Assembly (NCBI GenBank): GCA_015066805.1
Contig: SVNP01000009.1
Span: 16,190 to 80,189, forward strand
DNA: 64,000 nt
Direction: 5' to 3'
DNA from: Ruminococcus sp.
GTDB lineage: Bacteria > Bacillota > Clostridia > Oscillospirales > Ruminococcaceae
Part shown: positions 1 through 8,904 of the stretch, in pieces
How positions within the stretch are numbered: the stretch's first letter is position 1
Layout: each line of letters opens with the position of its first letter
Notes under the pieces: generated by a model
Seen by the model: the letters and a program-made list of their open reading frames with translations, nothing else
The model's database searches: none
Told to the model about the DNA's origin: nothing
Made by a program: the position numbers and the translations under genes

Positions 1-162
1 GCGATCTGTGCGCTGGAGGAGTATGTTGCGGTTTCCATTATGGAGCAAGGCTCTGTTCTGAACGTGCCCCAACGGTTTGCGGCCGATATGGACGGCGACG
101 GAAAGATCTCTACCATTGATCCGCAGGAGATCCTTGCGCTGTATGCAACAAGCTTACAGTAA
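1..162 (+). CDS. C-terminal fragment of a dockerin-containing protein
   Basis: Only the last 53 codons are inside the window; the gene begins to the left. The visible end contains a calcium-loop of the dockerin type (AADMDGDGKIS at residues 32-42 of the fragment) followed by a helix ending in LALYATSLQ, preceded by a helix-like linker. This is the second half of a dockerin, the module that docks cellulosomal enzymes onto scaffoldin cohesins. The loop is a canonical DxDGDGxI and differs from the other three dockerins in this window, so it may bind a different cohesin class. The catalytic part cannot be known from here. Confidence 0.8.
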   Translation, partial: AICALEEYVAVSIMEQGSVLNVPQRFAADMDGDGKISTIDPQEILALYATSLQ

Positions 163-208
163 ATCATAGACCCGTTTGTGATGCGGAGTAATATCACTTA
201 TATGCATG

Positions 209-250
209 AAAAGCACATCCTGTATCAAGGATGTGCTTTCGTGTGCTTTT
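209..250 (+). terminator. Rho-independent terminator after the dockerin fragment
   Basis: An 11-bp perfect stem (AAAGCACATCC / GGATGTGCTTT) with an 8-base loop ends at 239 and is followed by a T-rich stretch (TCGTGTGCTTTTTT). It lies 47 bases after the stop codon at 160-162. Confidence 0.8.
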
Positions 251-306
251 TTGCTATATAATAAGCAGGATGTGACAATATGACAGTATCTGTGTGTGAA
301 TGCACA

Positions 307-335
307 TTGACTTTCGCAGCGGAAACCAGTACAAT
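307..335 (+). promoter_or_regulatory. Sigma-A-type promoter of the pectate lyase gene
   Basis: TTGACT at 307-312 and TACAAT at 330-335 are separated by 17 bases. The start codon at 398 is about 56 bases after the expected transcription start. No other gene lies between. Confidence 0.7.
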
Positions 336-397
336 GAGGATGCAACATCGCAAAAGCGAGTGCATATTATCATATTTTGTTTAGGGGAGGATTTTCT

Positions 398-3208
398 ATG
401 ATCCGGAGAAAAAAGTCAGTCAGTCTTCTGACTGCAGCGGTGCTGGCAGTTTCTGCTGTTGCCATTGATACAGGCAACACAGATGGTCTGCATGCCGCCG
501 CCGCAAGCTATCCCATGCAGGAGTTCCGCATGGCCATTGCCAACACCGACCGCAATATCAACATCAGTGCCGCAGAAACAGGCGCACCGGTTACTTCCGA
601 TCTGCTCAACGGTACAGACAGTGAGGAGTGGCGGCTGAATTACATTCAGGCAGGCGTGTACGAGATCGTCAATGTGCAGACCGGCTATGTGCTGACCGCA
701 GATGCAGGCGGCTACTGCACCGTTACCACCGATACCGATGCTGCCAATCAGCGTTGGAACATTGTGGGCGTGGAAAAGGATTTTGAGGGCTATATGCTCT
801 ATTACAAGATCACCTCCAATGCTGACAACAGCAAAGCCCTGACCTTTACGCCCGAAACCAATTCCTTCTCGCTGGAAAGTTACAGCGGTGCCGCCTATCA
901 GAAGTATAAGCTGAACCTGAACGGTCTGGAAGGCTTTGCCGCCAATGCCATGGTCAACGGTAAGCAGAAGGCAGGTACCATCGGCGGTCTGCTGGGTGAA
1001 ACCGTATTTGTGGATACCACCGAGGAATGTGTGGCCGCCATGAAACGCACCGAGCCCCTGACCATCGTGGTGACCGGCAATCTGGAGTTTAACGACTGGG
1101 ATCAGGCTGACCAGAAGATCGAGGATGACAAGACCATTCTGGGCTCCTATTCCGCCAATATCATTTACAACTCCCGTTGGAGAAACGATGATTATAACGG
1201 CGATATCAATATTGCTCCCAGCAACAACATTGTGCTGCAGAACCTGCATTTCCGCGCCACCGAGCTGAACAGCAACGGCTGCGGCGTGATTCTGGTTTAC
1301 ATCTACTGCGGCAGAAACATCTGGTTTGATCACAATGATTTCAGCGCCACCTTTGCTCACGATAAGGACAATGAGGTTGGTAAGTTCATCTGGATCAACA
1401 CTCCTGCAGCTAATTGGTCGGATAGCTGCTACATCGACATCAGCCCCGATTATATCACCATTTCCTACACGCACTTCAATAACCGCTTCTGGACTGTGGC
1501 CTACGGTACGCAGAACACCGAAACTACCCGTGACCGCACCACGCTGATGTTCAACAAGTGGGAGAACTGTGCAAGACGTACGCCCCAGATCGGTAACGGT
1601 AGCGGCCATGTGTACAACAGCTACCATACCTATTCCATTTCCAACCCCTCGCAGCAGATCATTGCAGGTGATGGCTGCAAAATGCTCACCGAATACTGCT
1701 ACTTTGAGGGTCTGAAGGGTCTGGAATTTGCAGGCGGCGGCAGCAGCAGCTCTCCGTTCCGTGATACAGGCTCTGTTACCGCTTCCTCCGTAGGCGGCTC
1801 CGCTTCTGCCATGAATCAGAGCTTTTCTTACAGCCACAGTTGGGCACCTTCTTCCGAAAACTACGGCTATACGCTGATTTCCGCTGCCAACACCAAGAGC
1901 TTCTGCAACAGCTATGCAGGTGCTGTGACCGGTGACGGCAAGATGAAGTTCATTACCGATGCGGATCTTTCCAACTGGGTGATGACACAGTACGATACCC
2001 ACTTCCTGGAGAGCATTACCGTTGGCGAGCTTTCTACCGGTAAAACCGGCGTTGCAATGGATACCGGTCTGAAGTATGCGTTCCGCAACTTTGGCAGCAA
2101 TCTGTATCTGGAGGTTGCCGATGGTGCAGCCAACAGCAGCAATGTACAGCAGGGCAGCGGCACCGATGCAGCAGCCGTGCAGTGGACTTTGAAGGATGCA
2201 GGCGATGGCTACTACTACATCGTTTCTCAGCTTGGCGATGGTCAGACTTATCTGCTGAATATTGCAAACGGTTCTGCTGACAACGGCACAAATGTAGAGC
2301 TGTTTACCGACTCCGCAACCGATTCCCAGAAATTCAAGTTTGTGGATAACGGCGACGGCACCTATCAGATCGTGACCAAATCCTCCGGAGATGCAAGCGG
2401 TCTGGGCATTGTGGCAGGCTCCACCGAAGCAGGTGCCAATGTGGTGCAGTGGAAGTATGACGGTGCTGCCAACCAGTGCTGGCTCATTGAGGCTGTGATT
2501 GATCCCGTATACGGTGATGTGATCAGCAGCATGGTGCCCAAGGATGCCACCTATTACGCAAGCTGGGGCATTGATACCGATCTGCAGGTCGGTGACTTGG
2601 TCTTTGGTGACCGCCCCGTGACCTTTACCGCCATTCCCGAATCCCTCATAGGCTCCGAGTATGTGTATACTGCCTGTGATTCCAAATTTACCGCTTCCGA
2701 TCTGGCTGTGATCACCGCTGCAGAGGATGCCGTGATCTCCGTGGGCTTTGATTCCCGCCTGACTTCGATCCCCGCATGGGCTTCCGCATTCACCAAAACC
2801 GATCTGACCTGTACCGCCAGCAACGATGTGGTCTTTGAGATCTATCAGATGGAGGTTGCAGCAGGGGAGTCTGTAACGCTGGGCGCACAGGGCACTTCCT
2901 CCGGTGTGGTCAATTACATTGCCATGGCAACTGTGATTCCCGAAGAAACTACTACGACTACCACAACAACTACCACAACCACTAGCACTACCACCACTTC
3001 TTCCGAGCCTCTTACTGTTCTGAAGGGCGATGTGAATGTAGACGGCATGGTGAAGATCGGTGATGTGATTCTGCTGAACCGTTTCCTGGCAGAGGATCAG
3101 ACCATCAGCATTACCGATCAGGGTATGCTGAATGCAGAGTGCGACGATGTTGCCGGTGTAACATCCAATGATTCCATTGCCATTCTGAATATTCTGGCAG
3201 GCCTGTGA
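398..3208 (+). CDS. Secreted PL1 pectate lyase with ricin-type modules and dockerin
   Basis: A 936-residue cellulosomal enzyme expected to cleave polygalacturonate by beta-elimination outside the cell. Start is the ATG at 398, with GGGGAGG at 384-390; an in-frame TTG at 377 has no ribosome site. Order: signal peptide (about 1-35), ricin/CBM13-like domain (about 45-190), PL1 right-handed helix (about 190-530), a second CBM13-like domain (about 555-710), a beta domain of unknown role (about 720-845), a Thr-rich linker of repeated ACT/ACC codons, and a dockerin starting GDVNVDGMVKIGDVILLNR. R394 in RRTPQIGNG fits the catalytic arginine of PL1; the second conserved arginine of the RxPxxR motif is a glycine here. 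Signals are complete, with its own promoter and terminator. Substrate preference is inferred from the family only. Confidence 0.9.
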   Translation: MIRRKKSVSLLTAAVLAVSAVAIDTGNTDGLHAAAASYPMQEFRMAIANTDRNINISAAETGAPVTSDLLNGTDSEEWRLNYIQAGVYEIVNVQTGYVLTADAGGYCTVTTDTDAANQRWNIVGVEKDFEGYMLYYKITSNADNSKALTFTPETNSFSLESYSGAAYQKYKLNLNGLEGFAANAMVNGKQKAGTIGGLLGETVFVDTTEECVAAMKRTEPLTIVVTGNLEFNDWDQADQKIEDDKTILGSYSANIIYNSRWRNDDYNGDINIAPSNNIVLQNLHFRATELNSNGCGVILVYIYCGRNIWFDHNDFSATFAHDKDNEVGKFIWINTPAANWSDSCYIDISPDYITISYTHFNNRFWTVAYGTQNTETTRDRTTLMFNKWENCARRTPQIGNGSGHVYNSYHTYSISNPSQQIIAGDGCKMLTEYCYFEGLKGLEFAGGGSSSSPFRDTGSVTASSVGGSASAMNQSFSYSHSWAPSSENYGYTLISAANTKSFCNSYAGAVTGDGKMKFITDADLSNWVMTQYDTHFLESITVGELSTGKTGVAMDTGLKYAFRNFGSNLYLEVADGAANSSNVQQGSGTDAAAVQWTLKDAGDGYYYIVSQLGDGQTYLLNIANGSADNGTNVELFTDSATDSQKFKFVDNGDGTYQIVTKSSGDASGLGIVAGSTEAGANVVQWKYDGAANQCWLIEAVIDPVYGDVISSMVPKDATYYASWGIDTDLQVGDLVFGDRPVTFTAIPESLIGSEYVYTACDSKFTASDLAVITAAEDAVISVGFDSRLTSIPAWASAFTKTDLTCTASNDVVFEIYQMEVAAGESVTLGAQGTSSGVVNYIAMATVIPEETTTTTTTTTTTTSTTTTSSEPLTVLKGDVNVDGMVKIGDVILLNRFLAEDQTISITDQGMLNAECDDVAGVTSNDSIAILNILAGL

Positions 3209-3221
3209 TGCTGTGATATGT

Positions 3222-3255
3222 AAAAAGCCACTTCTGTGAAAGAAGTGGCTTTTTC
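3222..3255 (+). terminator. Terminator after pectate lyase gene
   Basis: AAAAAGCCACTTCT pairs with AGAAGTGGCTTTTT around a short loop, 14 bases after the stop codon, with T tract on the plus strand. Confidence 0.85.
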
Positions 3256-3312
3256 TTATTCATATATGGCGTGAAAGGCACGGCAGTGACAGCGTGCTTT
3301 CTCATATAGCCC

Positions 3313-3347
3313 AAAAAGAGACACCCCAGGACGGGGTGTCTCTTTTT
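3313..3347 (-). terminator. Bidirectional terminator after the TM-repeat membrane protein gene
   Basis: AAAAAGAGACACCCC and CGGGGTGTCTCTTTTT form a near-perfect stem with an AGGA loop. U tracts exist in both directions; it ends the minus-strand gene whose stop is at 3369. Confidence 0.85.
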
Positions 3348-3368
3348 GTATTGCGTAGGAGGAATGGA

Positions 3369-4571
3369 TTACTGAGCGTTGTCGCTGTTGTCATCCATCT
3401 TCTTCTCCAGCTTAGCCAGAGTGTTGGCAGCGAAGGTTCTGCCGCCGATGCCAAAGGAAATAGCAAAGGCAACGCAGATAGCAGCCACCACCAGAATGAA
3501 GGTACCTTCAACGATAGCATTGGCGATACCGAGCTGGCTCAGGCAGAGGAACACGGAAACCACATAAATAGCGATCTTTGCGATGAATGCGGTTGCCTTA
3601 GCGGTAGCAAACTTCTTGGCGATGAGGCTCTCAACGGTGTTGCCTGCGAAGATGCCCAGACCCAGAATAGCGATCACTACCAGTGCAGTGGGGATGAAGC
3701 TGATGATTGCAGCGCCGATGTTGGTCAGCACAGGCAGGTCCAGAACATTCAGACCCTGCACAATGAAGATGATGCAGAGGATATACTTCACAGCAGCAGC
3801 GATCACCTTGGAGAGAACGACCTTCTTTGCGGGGGTGCCGGTGATCTTTTCAATGAGACCATCCACACCAACGCCGGCCAGCAGGCTCTCCAGCAGGTTA
3901 GAAACCAGAACAGCGATGAACACGCCGACTGCGATGATAACGATTGCGCCCAGAATGCTGGGAATCAGGCCGAAGATGCTGTTGACGATGTGGTTGATGG
4001 GACCGGAGATCGCAGCGATTTCAAGCTGATCCAGAGCGCAGGCGATGACGACCAGCAGCACAAAACCGTAGATGATGTTGGTGATCACGTTGGAGAAGGT
4101 GGTCTTCTCGCCGGCCTTGATGCCGGTTTTCTCCTGCAGAGTGTCGATCTTGGTGGCCTTCAGCAGGGGCAGCAGCAGATCCTTGAGGATGTTGGCGATG
4201 AACACGCCCACAGCCAGGATGATGCCGGCAGCGACCAGCTTAGGAATGAAGCCCAGGAAATTCTGTGCCAGGGAAGAAATGGGGGTAGAAACGCTGTGCA
4301 TATTCAGCTTGTCCAGCACAGCAGGCAGGAACAGCAGGAAGGTTACGAAGTAAGCGAGCTTTGCCACAAACTTCTTTGCGCTTTCGGCTGCGGCAGGCTT
4401 AATGCCCACCTTGTTCAGCTTATCGGCCTTGATCAGACCCATCAGCTTCACAACCAGGGATTTGACAATGTTGGCAGCCACAAATGCAATGATCAGCAGC
4501 AGAATGGCAACCAGAATGTCGGGGATGGTGTTCAGGATGCGGAGGAAAAAGTTCTTGATAGTGTCCAGCAT
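3369..4571 (-). CDS. Membrane protein built of four TM-helix repeats (mechanosensitive-channel related)
   Basis: A 400-residue hydrophobic protein of the conserved TM-helix type (PF05552-like) that in other bacteria accompanies or resembles MscS channels. Start is the ATG at 4569-4571, preceded by AAGGAGAA; a longer reading from 4607 lacks a ribosome site. About four repeats of 85-90 residues each begin with a motif like IPxxLxAxxxxxxGxFxANxxxxL and contain two or three membrane spans; the chain ends with FGIGGRTFAANTLAKLEKK and a short charged tail. There is no recognisable MscS beta domain, so a gating function is only inferred. It is downstream of GH48 on the same strand, but a hairpin at 4615-4638 separates them. 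Confidence 0.75.
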   Translation of the reverse strand: MLDTIKNFFLRILNTIPDILVAILLLIIAFVAANIVKSLVVKLMGLIKADKLNKVGIKPAAAESAKKFVAKLAYFVTFLLFLPAVLDKLNMHSVSTPISSLAQNFLGFIPKLVAAGIILAVGVFIANILKDLLLPLLKATKIDTLQEKTGIKAGEKTTFSNVITNIIYGFVLLVVIACALDQLEIAAISGPINHIVNSIFGLIPSILGAIVIIAVGVFIAVLVSNLLESLLAGVGVDGLIEKITGTPAKKVVLSKVIAAAVKYILCIIFIVQGLNVLDLPVLTNIGAAIISFIPTALVVIAILGLGIFAGNTVESLIAKKFATAKATAFIAKIAIYVVSVFLCLSQLGIANAIVEGTFILVVAAICVAFAISFGIGGRTFAANTLAKLEKKMDDNSDNAQ

Positions 4572-4614
4572 GTTTTCAATTCTCCTTGTTTGGATAGATT
4601 TTAACAAAACAGAA

Positions 4615-4638
4615 CAGTACCACTCTAAGGTGGTACTG
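4615..4638 (-). terminator. Terminator between GH48 gene and TM-repeat gene
   Basis: On the minus strand CAGTACCAC and GTGGTACTG form a 9-bp perfect stem with a 6-base loop, followed by TTCTGTTTTG. It lies about 78 bases after the GH48 stop codon. Confidence 0.6.
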
Positions 4639-4715
4639 CTCTGGAATGTCTGAATGGATTGTTAGCAGACCGCCCTATTTAGGGGCCCGGAAACATACAA
4701 ACAGGGGATTTCTGA

Positions 4716-7190
4716 TTACTGGTTGCCCAGTGCAGAGTAAGGAATCATACCTGCCAGGTACTTCAGGATAGCGGTAGAGTCCTCAGGAGTAGTCTCGCCA
4801 TCGTACTCGCAGTCGGCGTTCAGGATGCCCTGATCGCTGACAGTGATGGTGGTGTCCTCACCGATGAAGCGGTTCAGCAGGATAACGTCAGCGATCTTAA
4901 CCTCGCCGTTGCAATCCACGTCGCCCCAGTTAGCATCGGTTGCAGGCGGCTCTTCCTGATCAGAAGGAATAACCTCAGGATACAGCTCATACATGGTACC
5001 CAGAGCCATCATGATGTCACCTGCGTGCCAGAATCTGTGGTAGTCCAGCGGAACGGATGCAACGTTGGTGAAGTCAGAGCAATCGGGGCTGCCGTTTGCC
5101 TGAGTAACCTTCTCATCAAACACTGCGCCGTTAGCGATATCAGCCTCGTAAGCAGCCTTCAGCTCCTGGTACTTCTCGTTGGACTCGTACATAGAGCGGA
5201 TGTCGTTGAACACGATGCCGTTCTGTGCAACGTCGCCATAGGGGAAGGTACCGGACTTGCCGGCGGGAACGTAAACAGGCTGTGCGAACACACGGGTCAG
5301 AGAGCCGTTGTTCTCGGTTCTGGAGAGACCGATGTTATCGCGGCCCAGGTTCCATACACGGTCCAGAAGCTGCTGGCCGAGGTACAGAGCGGAGGAAGCG
5401 GTATCGGTGCCTTCCTTAACAACGCCGGAAGCCTCAACGCCCTCAGCTGCAGCGTACCAGATCAGGGTGTTAGCCAGAGAGGTTACGCAGCCCAGGTCGC
5501 TGCTGCCGGTACCCATAACGGTAGCGTGCAGGCCGGAGTTTGCATTGCCGGTGAAGGTCTCGTTCTCATTCCAGCTATCAGGCTGGCCTTCCCAATCCAG
5601 AACGGAAGGAATGGAGTAGTCGCCATCAGCAGTGAGTTCAACGTTCTCGAGGAAGAACTCAACCCACTTCTTCAGCATGATGGACAGACCCTGCTCCATG
5701 GTCACGCCGCCGGGCTTAACAGCACCGTTAGATGCATCGCCATCGGTCTTGATGATGTAGTACAGCTCAGCCAGACGCTGGGTTGCCCACACCTGGTTAC
5801 CGATCCAGTAGTTGGAACCGGGGTCAGCGTAAACGGGGTGCTCGATGTATGCCATCTGGTAGAAGGTAGGCACGCCGGAAGGATAAGACTCATACTTACC
5901 GTTCCAGCAGTTGGTCACGCCGCCTGCGAAGGGACCTTCAGCAGACTGGAGCCACATGTACAGCTCGAGCTGACGCTGGAGGGAGGTGGTGTAGTCCTTT
6001 GCAGCGCCGGTTGCCTTCATAGCGGAGCTCAGGCCGGAATCATACAGCAGACCGTAAGCGGCCAGAGGGCTTTGATAGAACTGGTGACAGTGGGAAGCAG
6101 AGATCTGCCATGCCCATGCGCCGTCAGCAGCGCCGCCCCATGCGGTGTACCAGGACATCAGATAGTGAGCGGAAGCGTAGCCTGCGCCACCATTGGAGTC
6201 TGCGTTCATGCTCTGGCAGCCGATGGTCTTGTAGTACTTATCGAACATGTTGTTACGCACCATATCGCCCATCATACCGGCCTTGGTGGTAACGCCGGAA
6301 TCCCCAACGCCCCATCTGTTAGCAGCGTAAACTGCCTGGATAGCACGGTTCTCGGCGTCGGGAGCGTTGGTGTAAGACCACTTCTTGGTGCCTGCGCTGG
6401 TCTCGAAGGCGAACTTCATGCCCAGGCCGCCCTTATCGCCGTACTCGAGGTTCTCGACACAGGGATGAGGAATGGTCTCGAAGCAGGACTCGGAGTCACC
6501 ACGCTGGAAGGTGTTGATGAAGGTGAAGGAACCCAGGGTGCCTTCTGCGGAACCGCCGAAGCCGTACCAGTCATCAACGTCAGCCAGCCAGTGCAGCAGG
6601 TACTCGCCGCCCTGGGAGGGGTATGCGGAGGTGAAATACTGGTGGATGGGGTTTGCACCGGTGTTGCCGGAGGAACCCTCGGAAGGATACTGAGTGATGT
6701 CGGTAGGATGCTCAGCAGCTACCTGTGCGCTCAGGCTGGTCTTGCTCCAGAAGCCGGCCTGCTCGCTAGGAATCATCATCTCCAGGGTCTTCCATGCCTT
6801 TGCCAGATCATTGGTGGCAGAGCCATAGTAGTCAGTGTTATTGGAGATGTTATCCTGCATTGCGGCCATCCATACGATGTAGGACATAGCCTCGGAAGTG
6901 GTCTCGTGACCGTAGTCGGGAGCCTCAACGATCAGCTCTTCCACTGCGTGGTAGGGCACGCCGAAGCCGCCGCTTGCCACGTTCTTGGAGCTGAGGTAGC
7001 CGTTGTCCTGACCGTTGGTAACAACGTCATCGTACAGCGAAAGGAAACGCTGTGCATAGGTCTCGTCGCCGTATGCTTCGGGCTCGGTGCGCTTGCCGGC
7101 AGCGGATGCGGTACAGGTCATCAATGCGCTGGAAGTCATTGCTGCTGCCAGAACTGCTGCGAGAAGCGCTCTGTTCTTCTTAAATTGCAT
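4716..7190 (-). CDS. GH48 reducing-end processive cellulase with dockerin
   Basis: An 824-residue secreted exocellulase, usually the most abundant cellulosomal enzyme, releasing cellobiose from chain ends. The signal peptide spans about 1-31 (basic MQFKKNR, hydrophobic stretch, ASA cleavage). The GH48 (alpha/alpha)6 domain runs about 36-740; the family acid is expected at E100 in HETTSEA and the nearby E89 in IVEAPDYGH is also conserved. A short proline-rich spacer leads to the dockerin (about 752-818) with GDVDCNGEVKIADVILLNR, close in sequence to the pectate lyase and GH9 dockerins of this window. Ribosome site GAGGGGA precedes ATG 7190. Transcription seems to start about 300 bases upstream (see the promoter and leader entries). 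Confidence 0.97.
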   Translation of the reverse strand: MQFKKNRALLAAVLAAAMTSSALMTCTASAAGKRTEPEAYGDETYAQRFLSLYDDVVTNGQDNGYLSSKNVASGGFGVPYHAVEELIVEAPDYGHETTSEAMSYIVWMAAMQDNISNNTDYYGSATNDLAKAWKTLEMMIPSEQAGFWSKTSLSAQVAAEHPTDITQYPSEGSSGNTGANPIHQYFTSAYPSQGGEYLLHWLADVDDWYGFGGSAEGTLGSFTFINTFQRGDSESCFETIPHPCVENLEYGDKGGLGMKFAFETSAGTKKWSYTNAPDAENRAIQAVYAANRWGVGDSGVTTKAGMMGDMVRNNMFDKYYKTIGCQSMNADSNGGAGYASAHYLMSWYTAWGGAADGAWAWQISASHCHQFYQSPLAAYGLLYDSGLSSAMKATGAAKDYTTSLQRQLELYMWLQSAEGPFAGGVTNCWNGKYESYPSGVPTFYQMAYIEHPVYADPGSNYWIGNQVWATQRLAELYYIIKTDGDASNGAVKPGGVTMEQGLSIMLKKWVEFFLENVELTADGDYSIPSVLDWEGQPDSWNENETFTGNANSGLHATVMGTGSSDLGCVTSLANTLIWYAAAEGVEASGVVKEGTDTASSALYLGQQLLDRVWNLGRDNIGLSRTENNGSLTRVFAQPVYVPAGKSGTFPYGDVAQNGIVFNDIRSMYESNEKYQELKAAYEADIANGAVFDEKVTQANGSPDCSDFTNVASVPLDYHRFWHAGDIMMALGTMYELYPEVIPSDQEEPPATDANWGDVDCNGEVKIADVILLNRFIGEDTTITVSDQGILNADCEYDGETTPEDSTAILKYLAGMIPYSALGNQ

Positions 7191-7418
7191 TTCTTTTTTC
7201 CCCTCTCATATAATATTGAATGAGTTTTGCACGGTGGTTCGACATTGCCGAATTCGTTCTGTGCCGGCAGCTCCCGTGCGCTCTGCCGTTACAGCTTGCG
7301 AATATGCGGTGTTCTCCCATACGCAAAGCAAGATAGTCACAATTTAAGCAACATTCTCGCTTCCGACGTTAGCCGGAATAAGCAGGCGCAAGATGCCGCT
7401 TTCCGGTGATGCTTGCTC

Positions 7419-7452
7419 AAAAAACAGCCTGTTCACTCGCTGAAGTGCTGTT
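7419..7452 (-). promoter_or_regulatory. Possible attenuator hairpin in the GH48 leader
   Basis: In the leftward transcript AACAGC (complement of 7447-7452) can pair with GCTGTT (complement of 7423-7428) with an inner ACT/AGT pairing, and the second arm is followed by a run of T. The stem is short, so it is a candidate only. Confidence 0.3.
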
Positions 7453-7503
7453 CTCGTCGTATTGGGCAGATAGACATAGCTATACCGCATAAAGCCTATT
7501 TTC

Positions 7504-7532
7504 ATTATAGTTATTTCATCCGCATTTGTCAA
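7504..7532 (-). promoter_or_regulatory. GH48 promoter with overlapping cre-like site
   Basis: On the minus strand TTGACA (7527-7532) and TATAAT (7504-7509) are perfect consensus hexamers 17 bases apart, giving a start near 7497 and a leader of about 300 bases. TGGAAACGCTTGAC at 7528-7541 resembles the CcpA cre consensus except for the last two bases and overlaps the -35 box, which would suit carbon catabolite repression. Confidence 0.75.
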
Positions 7533-7863
7533 GCGTTTCCACAAATTCAAGAGAAGCACCCACACGATTTCGGATGAATTCACAAAAACGGGTGATAGTT
7601 TTTGTGCAACTTGCCATAGCGTGGAAATTGATGCTGCCAAAGTGCTGTTGCATGATTTTATCAGCTTTTGCACACAAAGCGCACACATCCCCCTGTTAAA
7701 ATAGCAATATGATGGTGTTTTTGCTGCTTGTTCATAAAACAGTAACAGTTTGTACATCTCACATTCATGTATTTTTGCGATAATAAAAAAGAGCGTCTGC
7801 TTGCAGAACGCCGAATGCAGCGCTGCCCCAAAGTGAGGCAGCGGAAAGGGGCTGTACCGATTT

Positions 7864-8904
7864 ATGGTTGAAATCAAAAATCTGACCAAATACTACGGCG
7901 CACATCCCGCCGTACAGGATATTTCCTTTACCGTGGGTGACCACGAGGTTCTGGGCTTTCTCGGACCTAACGGTGCGGGCAAATCCACCACAATGAATAT
8001 GATCACCGGCTGTCTGCCTTCCACTTCCGGCACCGTGCTGGTCGATGGCTACGATATCGCCAAGGAACCCATGGAGGTCAAGCGGCGCATTGGCTATCTG
8101 CCGGAGCTGCCGCCCGTTTACGGCGATATGCGTGTGCGGGACTACCTGCAGTTTGCTGCAGGACTCAAGGGCATCCACCGCAGCAAGCGCAAGAGCGAAG
8201 TTGACAATGCACTGGAGCGTCTGCGTCTGGCAGATGTACAGAAGCGGCTTATCGGCAACCTTTCCAAGGGCTACCGGCAGCGTGTGGGCTTTGCACAGGC
8301 ATTGCTGGGCAGCCCCAAGTTCCTGATCCTGGACGAGCCTACGGTTGGTCTGGACCCCACCCAGGTAATGGAAGTCCGTAACCTGATCACTGCTCTTGCC
8401 AAGGAGCATACCATTATCTTCTCCACCCATATTCTGGCGGAGGTCAGTGCGGTGTGTCAGCGTGTGGTCATCATCAACAAGGGGCAGATCCGTGCAGTGG
8501 ATACCATTGAAAACCTGGCTGCCGCTGCTGAGGGTGATCCTACCATACATATGAAGGTAGAGGGCGACGTGGAAAAGGTCTCTGCCATTATAAATAGTAC
8601 AGAGGGCGTGCGGGAGCTGCGTGAGGTGGAGTACATCTCCGCCGGTCTGAACCGTTACAGTGTTGTGATCGCGGGGGATCCCGTGCGGAAGGCTCTGATG
8701 ACCAAGCTGATTGCCGCTGACTGCATGGTGCTGGAGATCTCCTCCGAAAAGACCAGCCTGGAGCAGGTGTTTGTGAAGCTCACCCGTATCGACCGCAAAA
8801 AGACTCGTGACGAGGAGTTTGAGGAGCTGGCACAAAAGCTGGAGGCTGACCGTCTGGCGGAGGAAGCCGCAAACCCCTATGATGATGAGGAGGTGGCAGA
8901 CTGA
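7864..8904 (+). CDS. ABC transporter ATPase of the Gld/ABC-2 exporter type
   Basis: A 346-residue ATP-hydrolysing subunit. Walker A is GPNGAGKST near residue 34, the signature LSKGYRQRVGFAQA is near 133, Walker B FLILDEP near 152 and the H-loop STH near 187. The C-terminal 130 residues form an accessory region ending in an acidic tail. It overlaps by one base the permease gene that follows, so the two are translationally coupled. The layout ATPase, permease, GldG-like protein, DUF4340 protein matches the conserved cluster annotated as gliding-motility-associated ABC transporter, although the host is not a glider. The cargo is unknown; export is inferred from the family. Confidence 0.9.
   Translation: MVEIKNLTKYYGAHPAVQDISFTVGDHEVLGFLGPNGAGKSTTMNMITGCLPSTSGTVLVDGYDIAKEPMEVKRRIGYLPELPPVYGDMRVRDYLQFAAGLKGIHRSKRKSEVDNALERLRLADVQKRLIGNLSKGYRQRVGFAQALLGSPKFLILDEPTVGLDPTQVMEVRNLITALAKEHTIIFSTHILAEVSAVCQRVVIINKGQIRAVDTIENLAAAAEGDPTIHMKVEGDVEKVSAIINSTEGVRELREVEYISAGLNRYSVVIAGDPVRKALMTKLIAADCMVLEISSEKTSLEQVFVKLTRIDRKKTRDEEFEELAQKLEADRLAEEAANPYDDEEVAD

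Larger units (their letters stand above)
7191..7863. other. 673-base divergent intergenic region between GH48 and the ABC operon
   Basis: No convincing gene lies here; a minus-strand frame across 7344-7889 has no ribosome site and spans the promoter. The region holds the GH48 promoter (7504-7532), a roughly 300-base GH48 leader, a possible attenuator hairpin in it, a cre-like sequence at 7528-7541, and near 7779-7784 (GATAAT preceded by TGC) a possible extended -10 for the rightward ABC operon. I recognised no known riboswitch class. Confidence 0.6.

Noticed and set aside
2946..3003. Run of ACT/ACC triplets as a microsatellite
   Set aside because: It encodes the Thr-rich linker before the dockerin, a normal feature of such enzymes.
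5025..7223. A 732-codon open frame opposite the GH48 gene
   Set aside because: It mirrors the codon bias of GH48, has no family motif, and GH48 is certain. The same holds for long antisense frames at 416-2002, 7765-8835, 9527-13035, 53223-54290, 55696-57612 and 60388-62358.
7191..7497. Known riboswitch in the GH48 leader
   Set aside because: I looked for the c-di-GMP, purine, TPP, SAM and lysine patterns and saw none; only a weak hairpin remains.
7344..7889. A 181-codon minus-strand frame in the GH48/ABC gap
   Set aside because: It runs through the GH48 promoter and the start of the ABC ATPase gene, has no ribosome site and no recognisable protein pattern.
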